A stretch of 64,000 nt of DNA from Vreelandella neptunia (GCF_000712975.1 NZ_JHQL01000001.1:124001-188000), one strand, 5' to 3'. Positions 35,819 through 44,201 are shown, counted from the stretch's first letter. The notes: generated by a model from the sequence alone, not told the origin. A program made the numbers and translations.

Positions 35819-36771
35819 CGAGAAAAACACTCAGTTTGAAAACAAAAAAACAGATAGATGCCAAGCCCGCCGACGAAGTGGAAGATCAGTTCCCTGATGA
35901 TCCCGAAAAACGTTTTTTAAATGGCGTCGCTGTTCATCCTTCCCCACGCATTGTGTTAGAGCTTGGTTCTAGACAGCGTAGTGTGCGAGCGATGGATTTG
36001 ATTACGCCCATCGGAATGGGGCAACGTGGGTTGATTGTTGCGCCGCCGGGTTCTGGCAAAACGACGATGTTAAAACATATCTGTCAGGCCGTGGCAGCCG
36101 CTCATCCGGATATAAAGCTGTATGCTTTGCTGATTGATGAGCGCCCTGAAGAAGTGACCGATTTTAAGCGCAGTGTGTCGGCAAACGTACATGCCTCGTC
36201 TTCAGACGAAAGCTACTCACACCATGTGCATTTGGCAAATAAGCTACTTGAGACGGCGCGTAAGCAAGCAGGCGAGGGTCATAATGTGATGATTGTGATC
36301 GATTCGCTTACCAGACTCGCGCGCGTTCATAATGCTGAACAGCGCGGCAATGGTCGTACGATGTCGGGTGGGCTGGATAGCCGTGCGATGGAAATACCGC
36401 GAAAACTGTTTGGTGCTGCGAGAAAGATCGAAAACGGCGGATCTCTCACGATTCTGGCTACTGTGCTGGTGGATACGGGAAGCCGTATGGATCAGGTGAT
36501 TTTCGAGGAGTTTAAGGGCACGGGCAATATGGAACTCGTGTTATCACGGGAAGTGGCAAATCAGCGAATTTTCCCGGCGATAGATATTGCCAAAAGCAGT
36601 ACCCGTCGAGAAGAGTTGTTGATTGATGCTAAAGATATTGAAAAAGTTAGGACCTTGCGTAGAGCGTTAACACCTCTTAAGCCTGTTGAAGGCGCGCAGA
36701 AGCTACTTGCGCTGTTGGAGAAATACCCCACGAATGCGGAGCTGTTGGATGCTTTTTCGCCCGCTGAGTAG
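35815..36771 (+). CDS. Short Rho paralogue lacking the N-terminal RNA-binding domain
   Basis: A 318-residue protein matching only the C-terminal RecA-type ATPase of transcription terminator Rho (about 420 residues). Walker A APPGSGKT is at 76-83, DERPEEVTD at 108-116, Walker B VIDSLTRLAR at 161-170, Q-loop RTMSGG at 181-186 and R-loop EFKGTGNMEL at 232-241, so ATP hydrolysis and secondary RNA binding look intact. The helix bundle and cold-shock domain that bind rut RNA are replaced by about 45 lysine-rich residues beginning TRKTLSLKTKK. There is no good ribosome site, and the start touches a transposase remnant, so 5' truncation is possible. The codon style is host-like. Confidence 0.85.
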   Translation: MTRKTLSLKTKKQIDAKPADEVEDQFPDDPEKRFLNGVAVHPSPRIVLELGSRQRSVRAMDLITPIGMGQRGLIVAPPGSGKTTMLKHICQAVAAAHPDIKLYALLIDERPEEVTDFKRSVSANVHASSSDESYSHHVHLANKLLETARKQAGEGHNVMIVIDSLTRLARVHNAEQRGNGRTMSGGLDSRAMEIPRKLFGAARKIENGGSLTILATVLVDTGSRMDQVIFEEFKGTGNMELVLSREVANQRIFPAIDIAKSSTRREELLIDAKDIEKVRTLRRALTPLKPVEGAQKLLALLEKYPTNAELLDAFSPAE

Positions 36772-36775
36772 AGGT

Positions 36776-36810
36776 GAAGCCCACCCTTGTATTCATTCGA
36801 GGTGAGCTTC
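36776..36810 (+). terminator. Hairpin between the Rho-like gene and rhlE
   Basis: GAAGC-CACC pairs with GGTG-GCTTC, each arm having one extra base, around a 15-base loop. Only a short T-rich tail follows on either strand. It sits between convergent genes and could terminate both weakly. Confidence 0.5.
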
Positions 36811-36821
36811 TTGGTTAGCGC

Positions 36822-38021
36822 TTAACGACTGCTTTTTTTAACATGGTTCAAGTTAGAAGCGGGGACTGCTTTTTTAACCGGAAAGCCTTCGATTTCTTTG
36901 CGCTCAATCGTATTTTTCAAACGTTTTTCAATCGCACAAAGATTTTTAAAGTCACTGATGTCTACTAAAGAGATGGCTTCACCTGAGGCGCCTGCACGGC
37001 CGGTGCGGCCAATGCGGTGGATATACTCTTCTGGCTGAAAAGGTAAATCGTAATTCACCACTCGGCTCAGTTCACCAATATCCAACCCCCGAGCGGCTAC
37101 CCCTGTGGCAACTAGGTACTTCAGTTCGCCCGCTTTGAACTGATCCAACACCTTCTCGCGCATGGCCTGGCTTCTGCCGCCATGGATGGAGTCCGCTTGA
37201 ATGCCGCGCTTTTCCAGCTGAGCCACCAGTTTGGCCGCGCTGTGTTTTTTCTCGACAAAAATAAGCGCCTGATCCCACGCTTGCTCGTTGATCAAGTGAC
37301 TCAACAGGGCGGACTTGGTGTCCTTGTCTACCGTGATGAGCCATTGTTTGATCGTGGCGGCGGCGCGGACGTTGGGCGTAATGGAGATGTCAGTCGCCAT
37401 GTCTGTCATCTTGCTGTCTGAAAACGCGTGAGCGATGGCGCGAACGTCATTGGTCATGGTGGCCGTGAACAACAGGTTCTGACGGTTTTCAGGCAGGCGC
37501 ACGATTATTTTGTGGATATCATCGACAAAACCCATGTCGACCATTCTGTCCGCTTCGTCCAGCACCATGACTTGAAGTTCATCAAAGTGCAGCGCACGCT
37601 GATGGGCCAAATCCAGCAGTCTGCCCGGCGTGGCGACGAGAATATCTACTCCTTCGATGAGGCGTTCTTTTTGTGGCGCAGTGTCAACGCCGCCATATAC
37701 CGCCATCGAGGTTAGGGGCGTGTGTTTAGCGTATTGAGCCACACTGGCTTCAACCTGAACTGCCAGCTCGCGGGTCGGCACTAGGATCAGTGCGCGAATG
37801 CGTTTGCCGCGCAGCGGTTCTGCTGCTTTACTGAATTTTTCCAACAGCGGCAGCACAAAGGCAGCGGTTTTGCCTGTGCCGGTTTGTGCGGTGGCGATCA
37901 GGTCTTTACCCGAAAGAATGGCTGGAATTGCTTGTTTCTGGATGGGCGTTGGCGTTTTGTAACCTAGTTCGGTGATAGCTTGAACAAGAGGACTGGATAA
38001 ACCGAGTTTTGAAAATGGCAT
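36822..38021 (-). CDS. rhlE: DEAD-box RNA helicase, RhlE type
   Basis: ATP-dependent RNA helicase, about 399 residues. Q motif FSKLGLSSPLVQAI...GYKTPTPIQ at the N-terminus, motif I ATAQTGTGKT, Ia PTRELAVQ, II VLDEADRM, III FTATM, V VATGVAARGLDIG and VI YIHRIGRTGRAG are all present. The short basic tail and LMPFSKLGL start match RhlE rather than RhlB or SrmB. ATG at 38021 has AGGG upstream; the one at 38036 has no ribosome site. RhlE works in ribosome maturation and RNA decay. It converges on the Rho-like gene. Confidence 0.9.
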   Translation of the reverse strand: MPFSKLGLSSPLVQAITELGYKTPTPIQKQAIPAILSGKDLIATAQTGTGKTAAFVLPLLEKFSKAAEPLRGKRIRALILVPTRELAVQVEASVAQYAKHTPLTSMAVYGGVDTAPQKERLIEGVDILVATPGRLLDLAHQRALHFDELQVMVLDEADRMVDMGFVDDIHKIIVRLPENRQNLLFTATMTNDVRAIAHAFSDSKMTDMATDISITPNVRAAATIKQWLITVDKDTKSALLSHLINEQAWDQALIFVEKKHSAAKLVAQLEKRGIQADSIHGGRSQAMREKVLDQFKAGELKYLVATGVAARGLDIGELSRVVNYDLPFQPEEYIHRIGRTGRAGASGEAISLVDISDFKNLCAIEKRLKNTIERKEIEGFPVKKAVPASNLNHVKKSSR

Positions 38022-38110
38022 TAGGCGCCCTGACATATCGTCGTAAGGTGTGTCGAAAATGAAAATTGATGCAGTATAGCGTAAATGACGTCGACGTCAG
38101 TGGTTGCGGC

Positions 38111-39043
38111 TCACAAGAATGTCCAGGCCAATACCCTCGTGATCTTATTTCCCTGCTTCATCTCTATTTCCCGTACATCCACTGCGCCGAGCTTACGAAT
38201 TAACTTCTTGGCAGGCTTAACATTGTCAGTTTTTGAAACCAAGCTGGTAAACCAGCGACATTGAGCTGAATACAGCTTGCTTTCTCTTATCAGCTTTTTC
38301 AGAAACAGCTGTTCGCCGCCCTTACACCAAAGCTCTGCTCCCAGCCCGCCAAAATTCAGAGTGGGGGTTTGGGTCGTTGGTTTTTGTTCACCGCGACTGC
38401 GAGCAAGGTTATTGAGTTTAAGCTGGCTACCTTTAAGTGCTTCATCAAGCGAGGCATGGAAGGGCGGGTTGCAGACGCTGACATCAAAAAACTCGCCAGC
38501 TTGAATAATCCCTTCAAAAATGTGGTTTTTATCGTGCTGCGTGCGCAGTGTGAAGCGTTCTTTGAGAGAGGGGTTATTGGCGATAATTCTGGCTACGTTT
38601 TCAAGCGACTGAGGGTTAATGTCACTACCGACACATTGCCAGCCGTAAATTTGGCAGGCCAGTAGCGGGTAGATTCCATTTGCTCCAGTTCCGATATCGA
38701 GTAGCTTGATACTGCGCTGTTCAAGCCCCAACATGTCAGCCATATAATGGATATAGTCGGCTCTGCCTGGGATGGGAGGGCAAAGCGCTCCCTCTGGAAT
38801 ATCCCAATCGACAATGTTGTAGTGCCGGTTTAATAACGCGGCATTAAGCGTTTTTACTGCCACTGGGTCTGCGAAATCGATGGAGAGGTCGCCATGCGCG
38901 TTCGGTTTCACATGAGGGGCTAATGCAGGGTGGCTTTGTACGAGAGCCGAGAAGTCATAGCCTTGGTTGTGTAGATTCCTTGGGTGCAGGCCTTTGCGAA
39001 CAGGCCTAGCTTGGCTTTTTTCACTTCGATGGGGGTTGCTCAC
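38111..39043 (-). CDS. rlmF: 23S rRNA (adenine(1618)-N6)-methyltransferase RlmF
   Basis: Methylates A1618 of 23S rRNA using S-adenosylmethionine. 310 residues, as in Escherichia coli YbiN. LLDIGTGANGIYPLLA is the SAM-binding motif I, VCNPPFHASLDEA is motif IV (NPPF), and the N-terminal GLHPRNLHNQGYDFSALVQ is a family signature. The start appears to be GTG at 39043 with no obvious ribosome site. It is a single gene with a housekeeping role, so this stretch is core chromosome between the two cassette groups. Confidence 0.94.
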   Translation of the reverse strand: MSNPHRSEKSQARPVRKGLHPRNLHNQGYDFSALVQSHPALAPHVKPNAHGDLSIDFADPVAVKTLNAALLNRHYNIVDWDIPEGALCPPIPGRADYIHYMADMLGLEQRSIKLLDIGTGANGIYPLLACQIYGWQCVGSDINPQSLENVARIIANNPSLKERFTLRTQHDKNHIFEGIIQAGEFFDVSVCNPPFHASLDEALKGSQLKLNNLARSRGEQKPTTQTPTLNFGGLGAELWCKGGEQLFLKKLIRESKLYSAQCRWFTSLVSKTDNVKPAKKLIRKLGAVDVREIEMKQGNKITRVLAWTFL

Positions 39044-39177
39044 AGTAATAGGCCCAAGGCTTGGAGTTCGATAGTAGAGTGGGGCTTGCTTAGCCGGTGA
39101 TTATAAGCTTAATGGTTGTGACGTGCATGCTCGGTAGTTCGAGGGTAAGTTCGAGGTGGCGAGAGGCTTGCTGTCCA

Positions 39178-39327
39178 TTACGCGTTTGTTTCTTGTCGGG
39201 TTCTGGCCTTTTGCTCTGCCTGATCCAGAAGTACAGGGCCGCTACCTGATTCTGCCAGTTTTTTTAAAAGCTGCTGCCAGTCTTCAACTGTTGGCGTGCG
39301 GTTATCAAACGACTCTCTGTCATGCAT
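39178..39327 (-). CDS. Small hypothetical ORF (49 aa)
   Basis: Minus-strand frame from ATG 39327 to TAA 39178 encodes a hydrophilic peptide containing TPTVEDWQQLLKKLAESGSG and PVLLDQAEQKARTRQ. Its composition looks protein-like and helical, but there is no clear ribosome site and I recognise no family. It may be a remnant of a longer gene. It occupies the 317-bp gap between rlmF and the GNAT cassette, in which I see nothing else. Confidence 0.3.
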   Translation of the reverse strand: MHDRESFDNRTPTVEDWQQLLKKLAESGSGPVLLDQAEQKARTRQETNA

Positions 39328-39360
39328 TGGTTCAGCTGACCATCAGTAAGGAATATTTAA

Positions 39361-39786
39361 ATGATTCGTAAATGCCGAGAGAGGGATATTGACCAGATAT
39401 TGGAGATATGGCTTTCAGCATCGATTAAAGCGCACGCTTTTGTTGAGGCGGAATTTTGGGCGTCAAAGGTTAACGAAATGCGAGATGTTTATATCCCCGC
39501 ATCGGAGACGTTTGTCTTCGAATCTGACAATCAGATAGCGGGATTCTACAGTTTGTACGGAAATACGCTGGCTGCCATTTTTGTGTCCCCTGAATTACAA
39601 GGCGAAGGTGTGGGGTCAGCGATGCTTGATGATGCCAAGAGCAGAAGGGAGTGTTTGCAACTGTCGGTCTACCAGGAAAATACTCCCAGTATCAACTTTT
39701 ATAAAAAGCAGGGGTTTATTTTATTAGGTGAGCAAGTTGATGAGCGAACTGGCCATCCAGAGTTAGTTATGGAGTATTACGGTTAA
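39361..39786 (+). CDS. GNAT-family N-acetyltransferase (YjaB-like)
   Basis: A 141-residue acetyl-CoA-dependent acyltransferase. MIRKCRERDIDQILEIWL opens the fold, AAIFVSPELQGEGVGSAMLDDAK (read in two parts) carries the acetyl-CoA loop QGEGVG, and SVYQENTPSINFYKKQGF is motif B. It is closest in style to YjaB/RimI-like proteins; the substrate is unknown. AAGGA precedes the ATG. The stop codon lies inside an attC-like site, so this is a gene cassette; GNAT genes are among the commonest integron cargo. Confidence 0.88.
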   Translation: MIRKCRERDIDQILEIWLSASIKAHAFVEAEFWASKVNEMRDVYIPASETFVFESDNQIAGFYSLYGNTLAAIFVSPELQGEGVGSAMLDDAKSRRECLQLSVYQENTPSINFYKKQGFILLGEQVDERTGHPELVMEYYG

Positions 39787-39841
39787 CAACGCGTTGTGGC
39801 CGCTTGTAGGTCACTTCGCATAAACCAGCAAAGCGTTGAGA
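39781..39841 (+). other. attC-like integron recombination site 4
   Basis: GGTTAAC to GTTGAGA, 61 bp. TTAACaaCGCGTTG pairs with CAAAGCGTTGAG with small mismatches, and an inner TAGGTCACTTCGCATAAACCA part forms the loop region. It overlaps the end of the acetyltransferase gene and precedes the next cassette gene by 33 bp. Confidence 0.7.
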
Positions 39842-39874
39842 TATGCGTTAACAGACCTTAAGCAAGGAATAGAG

Positions 39875-40420
39875 ATGGATCATGAAGCGCTGATTAAACA
39901 ATGGATAATGAGTGATTCTGATCGCTTGGAGGCGCTGACTATCGCGGCTGCGCAGAAGCTGCCGGGTTGGTGCCTTGCTGCTGGATTCGTTAGAAATTTG
40001 GTGTGGGACAAGCTGCATGACGTTTCAGCGAGTACGCCCTTGAACGACATTGATTTAATTTACTTCGATTCGAACGACATAAGCGTTTCTCGTGATCGTG
40101 AGATTGAGCAAGGGTTAAGAGGCGTCTCAACCTTTCCCTGGTCAGTAAAGAACCAAGCAAGAATGCATGAGCGAAATAGGGACTATCCGTATACCTCAAC
40201 TGAAGATGCGATGAGTTTCTGGGTCGAAGTGGAAACTGCGGTAGGTGCTGCGTTGGGTGATAATGGGGAGGTCATCATTGTGGCTCCCTTTGGCGTTAAG
40301 CCGCTGTTTGACTATACCGTTACATTAAATCCTAAACGGCCAAAACGAACGGATTTTGAAGCTCGGGTATACAACAAGCAGTGGCTGCAAACTTGGCCAA
40401 AACTGGTGGTCAATGCTTAG
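39875..40420 (+). CDS. Nucleotidyltransferase family protein (DUF925/PF06042)
   Basis: A 181-residue protein of the YP-type nucleotidyltransferase family. LPGWCLAAGFVRNLVWDKLH and LNDIDLIYFD show the GxxRN and DxD motifs of the fold, and FGVKPLFDYTVTLNPKRP is a family C-terminal motif. The reaction is not known. AAGGAATAGAG precedes the ATG at 39875. It is another usual integron cassette gene, directly after attC 4. Confidence 0.85.
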   Translation: MDHEALIKQWIMSDSDRLEALTIAAAQKLPGWCLAAGFVRNLVWDKLHDVSASTPLNDIDLIYFDSNDISVSRDREIEQGLRGVSTFPWSVKNQARMHERNRDYPYTSTEDAMSFWVEVETAVGAALGDNGEVIIVAPFGVKPLFDYTVTLNPKRPKRTDFEARVYNKQWLQTWPKLVVNA

Positions 40421-40456
40421 CAAGGTAGCAGATGACTGTACCGTACAAATCAAACC

Positions 40457-40551
40457 CGGCAACGCTGCGCGCTGCTTTTGCGCCGGGCCGCCGCTGCGGG
40501 TGCGCTTCGCATACCACGCACTACAACACCTGTTAATTTAATGCGTTGCCG
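40457..40551 (+). other. Degenerate attC-like inverted repeat after the nucleotidyltransferase gene
   Basis: CGGCAACGC and GCGTTGCCG are perfect nine-base arms 95 bp apart overall, with GC-rich inner hairpins. Position and arm sequence recall attC, but the outer R boxes do not fit RYYYAAC/GTTRRRY, so it may be a decayed site. Just after it, GTGCGGTGTAACGC repeats a motif of the 290-bp repeats at 28.6 and 29.6 kb. Confidence 0.35.
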
Positions 40552-40643
40552 AATCGTAGTGCGGTGTAACGCATGGCAAGGAGCAGCAGTTTCATTTTTA
40601 CATGCTGGAAAATAACGTATTTAGATTCTTAGGACACCCTTAC

Positions 40644-41222
40644 ATGAACATTGGCATCTATATCTATGACCAAGCAGAAGTACTCGATTTCTCGGGCCCC
40701 TTTGAAGTTTTTACGACGGCCAGTCGCGTCAGTGATGAAGACGCGCCGTTTTCAGTATTTTTAATTGCTGAAAAAGACGGCCCGGTAACTGCTAGGGCGG
40801 GATACCAGGTGTTGCCAAATGCCACCATCGATAATCACCCGCCCATTGATGTCTTGATTATTGTTGGTGGTGTGCACACGGGTGAAATGGCAAACGAAAA
40901 GGTAAAGGTCTGGATTGCAGATCAAGCAGCCATAGTGCAGCAGGTGGCCACAGTGTGTACTGGTATCTTCCTGTTTGCTAATGCACAACCCGGCCTGAAA
41001 GGAAGAGTGACTACCCACTGGGACGATCAAGGTGATTTGAGAACTCAGTTTCCGCAGCTTGATGTGGTGGAAGACGTGCGCTGGGTAGATGATGGGGGTG
41101 TTATTAGTTCCGGTGGCATCTCGGCGGGGATCGATATGTGCCTACACTTGGTCGCCAAGTTACACAGCACCGAGCTTGCGGAGAAAACAGCGCGGCAAAT
41201 GGAGTATCGCTGGGATAGATAA
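40644..41222 (+). CDS. DJ-1/PfpI family protein
   Basis: A 192-residue cytoplasmic protein with the class I glutamine-amidotransferase-like fold. NIGIYIYDQAEVLDFSGPFEVF starts the domain, and the nucleophile elbow is ATVCTGIFLFA with Cys about 112, followed by TTHW. This subgroup includes isonitrile hydratase-like and AraC-regulator-like DJ-1 proteins; the reaction is unknown. The start at 40644 fits the fold, although the ribosome site is weak. Confidence 0.85.
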   Translation: MNIGIYIYDQAEVLDFSGPFEVFTTASRVSDEDAPFSVFLIAEKDGPVTARAGYQVLPNATIDNHPPIDVLIIVGGVHTGEMANEKVKVWIADQAAIVQQVATVCTGIFLFANAQPGLKGRVTTHWDDQGDLRTQFPQLDVVEDVRWVDDGGVISSGGISAGIDMCLHLVAKLHSTELAEKTARQMEYRWDR

Positions 41223-41345
41223 AGTAAGTGCCTTGCAGAAGTATTACTTAAAGCCTTATCAGGCGGTTTATAATGTTTCTTATAGCCGCTACGTAACTAA
41301 AAATAAGCGGCGATATTAACGTTGAGTGAAGGAAGGTGGTTGGTA

Positions 41346-41789
41346 ATGATTAACACCAAAATATATAAAGCGGTTTATGAACTAGCTGAAAAGCTTATGA
41401 AGGCCGCTGCGAAAGATGACCGCGCGACCTTTGAGGCTCTCTATGCAGAGTTGCAGGCGATTTGTATCGATAACGAACACACCGATAAAGATCACCCAGA
41501 GCAGTGGGAAACCCTGGCTGACTTTACCGAGGAGTTAGAGGATGCGCTGCCGATCTACCAAAAAGCCCTTGAGAAAGCCATTGCGAAGAACTCGAAAGAC
41601 CATATGGCTTCTATCGGTTTTTCCATGGCAATGTTGCAAGTAGAGCTAGGCCAAACGGATGAGGCGATCGAAATGCTGCAACATGCTAAAGTCAGCGCCA
41701 ACAAAATTGAAGATAATGAGTTGCAAGCTGAGATAAATCAGCTGCTCGAAAAGCTAACCTCCAATCAGGACCCCAATTTTGACCAATAA
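41346..41789 (+). CDS. Tetratricopeptide-like hypothetical protein
   Basis: A 147-residue, acidic, fully helical protein. YELAEKLMKAAAKDDRATFEAL, LEDALPIYQKALEKAIAKNS and GFSMAMLQVELGQTDEAIEM look like tetratricopeptide helix pairs, pointing to a protein-protein interaction role. AGGAAGG precedes the ATG. It overlaps the following yehS-like gene by 11 bp, so the two are cotranscribed and may work together. Its function is not known. Confidence 0.8.
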   Translation: MINTKIYKAVYELAEKLMKAAAKDDRATFEALYAELQAICIDNEHTDKDHPEQWETLADFTEELEDALPIYQKALEKAIAKNSKDHMASIGFSMAMLQVELGQTDEAIEMLQHAKVSANKIEDNELQAEINQLLEKLTSNQDPNFDQ

Positions 41790-42264
41790 CGATATTTTTC
41801 GCCGTATCCGCTATGCTTTTGATTTAAAAGATAAAACCATCGTGGATATCTTCACGCTGGCAGACGTTAGTGTAAGCCAAGAGCAAGTGACCGCTTGGCT
41901 AAAAAAAGATGAAGATGATGCTTTCGTTACGATGAAAAATAAAGAGCTGGCGTCGTTTCTTAATGGATTCATCAGTTTTAAGCGCGGCAAGCGTGAAGGC
42001 CCACAGCCAGTGCCTGAAGCGCAATTAAATAATAATATGGTTTTCCAGAAGCTGCGTATTGCGCTGAATATGAAAGCCGAAGATGTTTTAGAAGTGTTTG
42101 AGCTGGTGGGCTTACCGCTAAGCCACCATGAGCTCAGCGCTTTTTTCCGTAAGCCAAGTCATAAGAATTACCGTGAGTGTAAGGATCAAATGCTGCGTAA
42201 TTTCTTGCTCGGTATTCAGCGCCAGCTACGGCCTGGCTCGAACGACGCAGGTTCTGAGTCTTAA
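41779..42264 (+). CDS. DUF1456 family protein (YehS-like), TTG start
   Basis: A 161-residue protein with two copies of the DUF1456 repeat: NDIFRRIRYAFDLKDKTIVDIF to ELASFLNGFISFKRG, and NNMVFQKLRIALNMKAEDVLEVF to DQMLRNFLLGIQRQL. E. coli YehS has the same layout; its function is unknown. The only start giving the full first repeat is TTG at 41779, overlapping the end of the previous gene. Confidence 0.87.
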   Translation: MTNNDIFRRIRYAFDLKDKTIVDIFTLADVSVSQEQVTAWLKKDEDDAFVTMKNKELASFLNGFISFKRGKREGPQPVPEAQLNNNMVFQKLRIALNMKAEDVLEVFELVGLPLSHHELSAFFRKPSHKNYRECKDQMLRNFLLGIQRQLRPGSNDAGSES

Positions 42265-42342
42265 GTTCAGCGCGTTACACCTCGCTTTATGTCACACGGT
42301 AATGGTAAGAGGGGAGCACAAGGCCTCTCTGCCTTATCGGCG

Positions 42343-43098
42343 CTAGCGCTTCACGCACACAAAAATCGCATTGCCTGAAAGGCTATCCCAAGGGGTAATG
42401 GTCTGGTAGTTGTGCTCAAATACATGCACCTCAAAATAAGGCGTCAGTAGGGCGGTTAATTCTGTAAAGCTGACCGCTACCATGGGGTGCTCGTCGTTCC
42501 AAATTTGGGTAGTGTCGGCGTTAGTTTTTTCAATACTCAGCCTAAGCGATTGCTTTTCACCGTGCCCGTCGTAGTGCCAACCCGAGCGAAACGTAAAAAT
42601 ATCATCGTCTTGTTTGGCGCTGTGTTTAACCCATAAATCGTTGTTAATTTTGTTTTTATCCACCGCGTTAAAATAGAAAACGCCGCCCTGTTTTAGCGCG
42701 CGGTGGGCGCTGGCAATACACTTTTTTAGCTTTTCAATCCCATTGTTGTAGTGGACTGAATATAAAAAACAGGTGATTAAATCAAGAGATTCACTGACTT
42801 CGAACGTGCTCATATCTTGCAGTGAAAAAAACGCTTCTGGGCAACGCGTGGCGGCGATATCCAGCATGGGTTGGTTAATATCAAGCCCACTGCTGAGATA
42901 GCCAACATCAATAAAGTGACGAACATGAGGTCCCGTGCCACAAGCTAAATCAAGGTGCGTATGCCCGCCATTGCCGAAAATCTGATGGAGCCGATGAATG
43001 GCGTTGCTTTGCGCTTGGTAGTCGATATCGACGCACATCAAATCGTAGTAGCCAGATAGGTCGGTATAGAGTGCGTTGGCGGACAGATTGGCGGACAT
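42343..43098 (-). CDS. Class I SAM-dependent methyltransferase
   Basis: A 251-residue protein with a Rossmann methyltransferase core: HLDLACGTGPHVRHFIDVGY is motif I, GLDINQPMLDIAA is the acidic ribose-binding strand, and LITCFLYSVHYNN lies near motif IV. The C-terminal beta sheet portion (FTFRSGWHYDG to VFEHNYQTITPW) resembles small-molecule methyltransferases. The substrate is unknown. It is a single gene. Confidence 0.87.
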   Translation of the reverse strand: MSANLSANALYTDLSGYYDLMCVDIDYQAQSNAIHRLHQIFGNGGHTHLDLACGTGPHVRHFIDVGYLSSGLDINQPMLDIAATRCPEAFFSLQDMSTFEVSESLDLITCFLYSVHYNNGIEKLKKCIASAHRALKQGGVFYFNAVDKNKINNDLWVKHSAKQDDDIFTFRSGWHYDGHGEKQSLRLSIEKTNADTTQIWNDEHPMVAVSFTELTALLTPYFEVHVFEHNYQTITPWDSLSGNAIFVCVKR

Positions 43099-43227
43099 AG
43101 TAGCCTAATGGTGGGCGCTGTAATATTGGGTGGCGCATAGTAAACGAGCGGAGAAGGTTTTAGAAGCGAGGGTAAGGCCTCACCCGCTCATTTTCATAAA
43201 GCGGGAGGTTTCGCGGGGAAATTGTGC

Positions 43228-44076
43228 CTATTTAGTTTGGTTGCTTTTTTCCGCTAACCCTTTGGCTTGCGCATACCCTGTTAGCGCCAGATAGTCACGA
43301 TTGCTATCAATGTCACTGTCTGTACCTGCTTTAAAGAAGGTTTTTTCAAGCATCGCTTCTCTGGCCTCCATGAGGGTTTGAGCTGTCTGCATATGTTCGC
43401 TGACAATCTGGCAGCCGCGCTGAATGTCTCCTTGACGCAATGCCTCTAATAATTGACGTTGATAATCATAGCCTTGACGGCGTAACTCAGGGTTGGGCTG
43501 TTCGTAGATTCGCTGGCAGACTGTCATGTTCATCAACAGACGTACTGGAAATCGGCACATCAAGGCCAGCAGAGGGTTAGGGCAATAATCAATCAGGACT
43601 AAATGAAACTCCAACTCCTTAAATCGCTGCTCGCGCTCTTCTTCTAACGATGCTGGCGGGTGGTCATAAAAGGTCATTACTGACGCTAGTCGATCAAAGG
43701 CATCCGTATCGAGGACGCCCTCAAGACTCTTTACCAGGGCTGGCCAGAGGGCTTTACGTGCTTCATAGATGTCGTGAATCGTGGGCGAGTGAAAGAAAAA
43801 ATAGTTACCCAGCAAGGTCATCGCTCGATCATCGCTTACTTCACTGATAAAGGCTCCACCACCTGGGCCTGTTCGCGTTTGAACCAGCCCCTGGGCTTCA
43901 AGCCCCTTGAGAGCTTCACGCACCGTGCCTTTGGATGCATCTAGTGCCTGGATCAGTTCTTGTTCCTGTGGCAGTCGATCACCGGGCTTTAAATGGTGTT
44001 GCGCAATATATTCCTTAATTGCCTCACTGATTACGTCACTACGCTTAGGTTTAGCAGGTTGGCGTGCTTGCTTCAT
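43228..44076 (-). CDS. FadR-subfamily GntR transcriptional regulator
   Basis: A 282-residue regulator. The N-terminal winged helix (YIAQHHLKPGDRLPQEQELIQAL and KGTVREALKGLEAQGLVQTR) is followed by a mostly helical FCD ligand domain from about 95. It is divergent from the DUF1028-amidohydrolase-YfcC operon, and two matching palindromes in that operon are likely operators. The ligand is probably a metabolite of that pathway. Confidence 0.9.
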   Translation of the reverse strand: MKQARQPAKPKRSDVISEAIKEYIAQHHLKPGDRLPQEQELIQALDASKGTVREALKGLEAQGLVQTRTGPGGGAFISEVSDDRAMTLLGNYFFFHSPTIHDIYEARKALWPALVKSLEGVLDTDAFDRLASVMTFYDHPPASLEEEREQRFKELEFHLVLIDYCPNPLLALMCRFPVRLLMNMTVCQRIYEQPNPELRRQGYDYQRQLLEALRQGDIQRGCQIVSEHMQTAQTLMEAREAMLEKTFFKAGTDSDIDSNRDYLALTGYAQAKGLAEKSNQTK

Positions 44077-44201
44077 GATTGTCTCAGCTTACATTGGAAG
44101 AGGCATTTTTAATAAGAATCATCCCCTTGCAGTGACGTGATGTCTAGCAAATGTCGGCTTATGATTAAACGCGCGAAGCCGATTGAAGCTAGTGGGAGCT
44201 A

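Noticed and set aside
39156..39371. Plus-strand frame of 71 codons before the GNAT gene
   Set aside because: It overlaps the GNAT start out of frame, has no ribosome site, and its content is explained by the opposite-strand small ORF.
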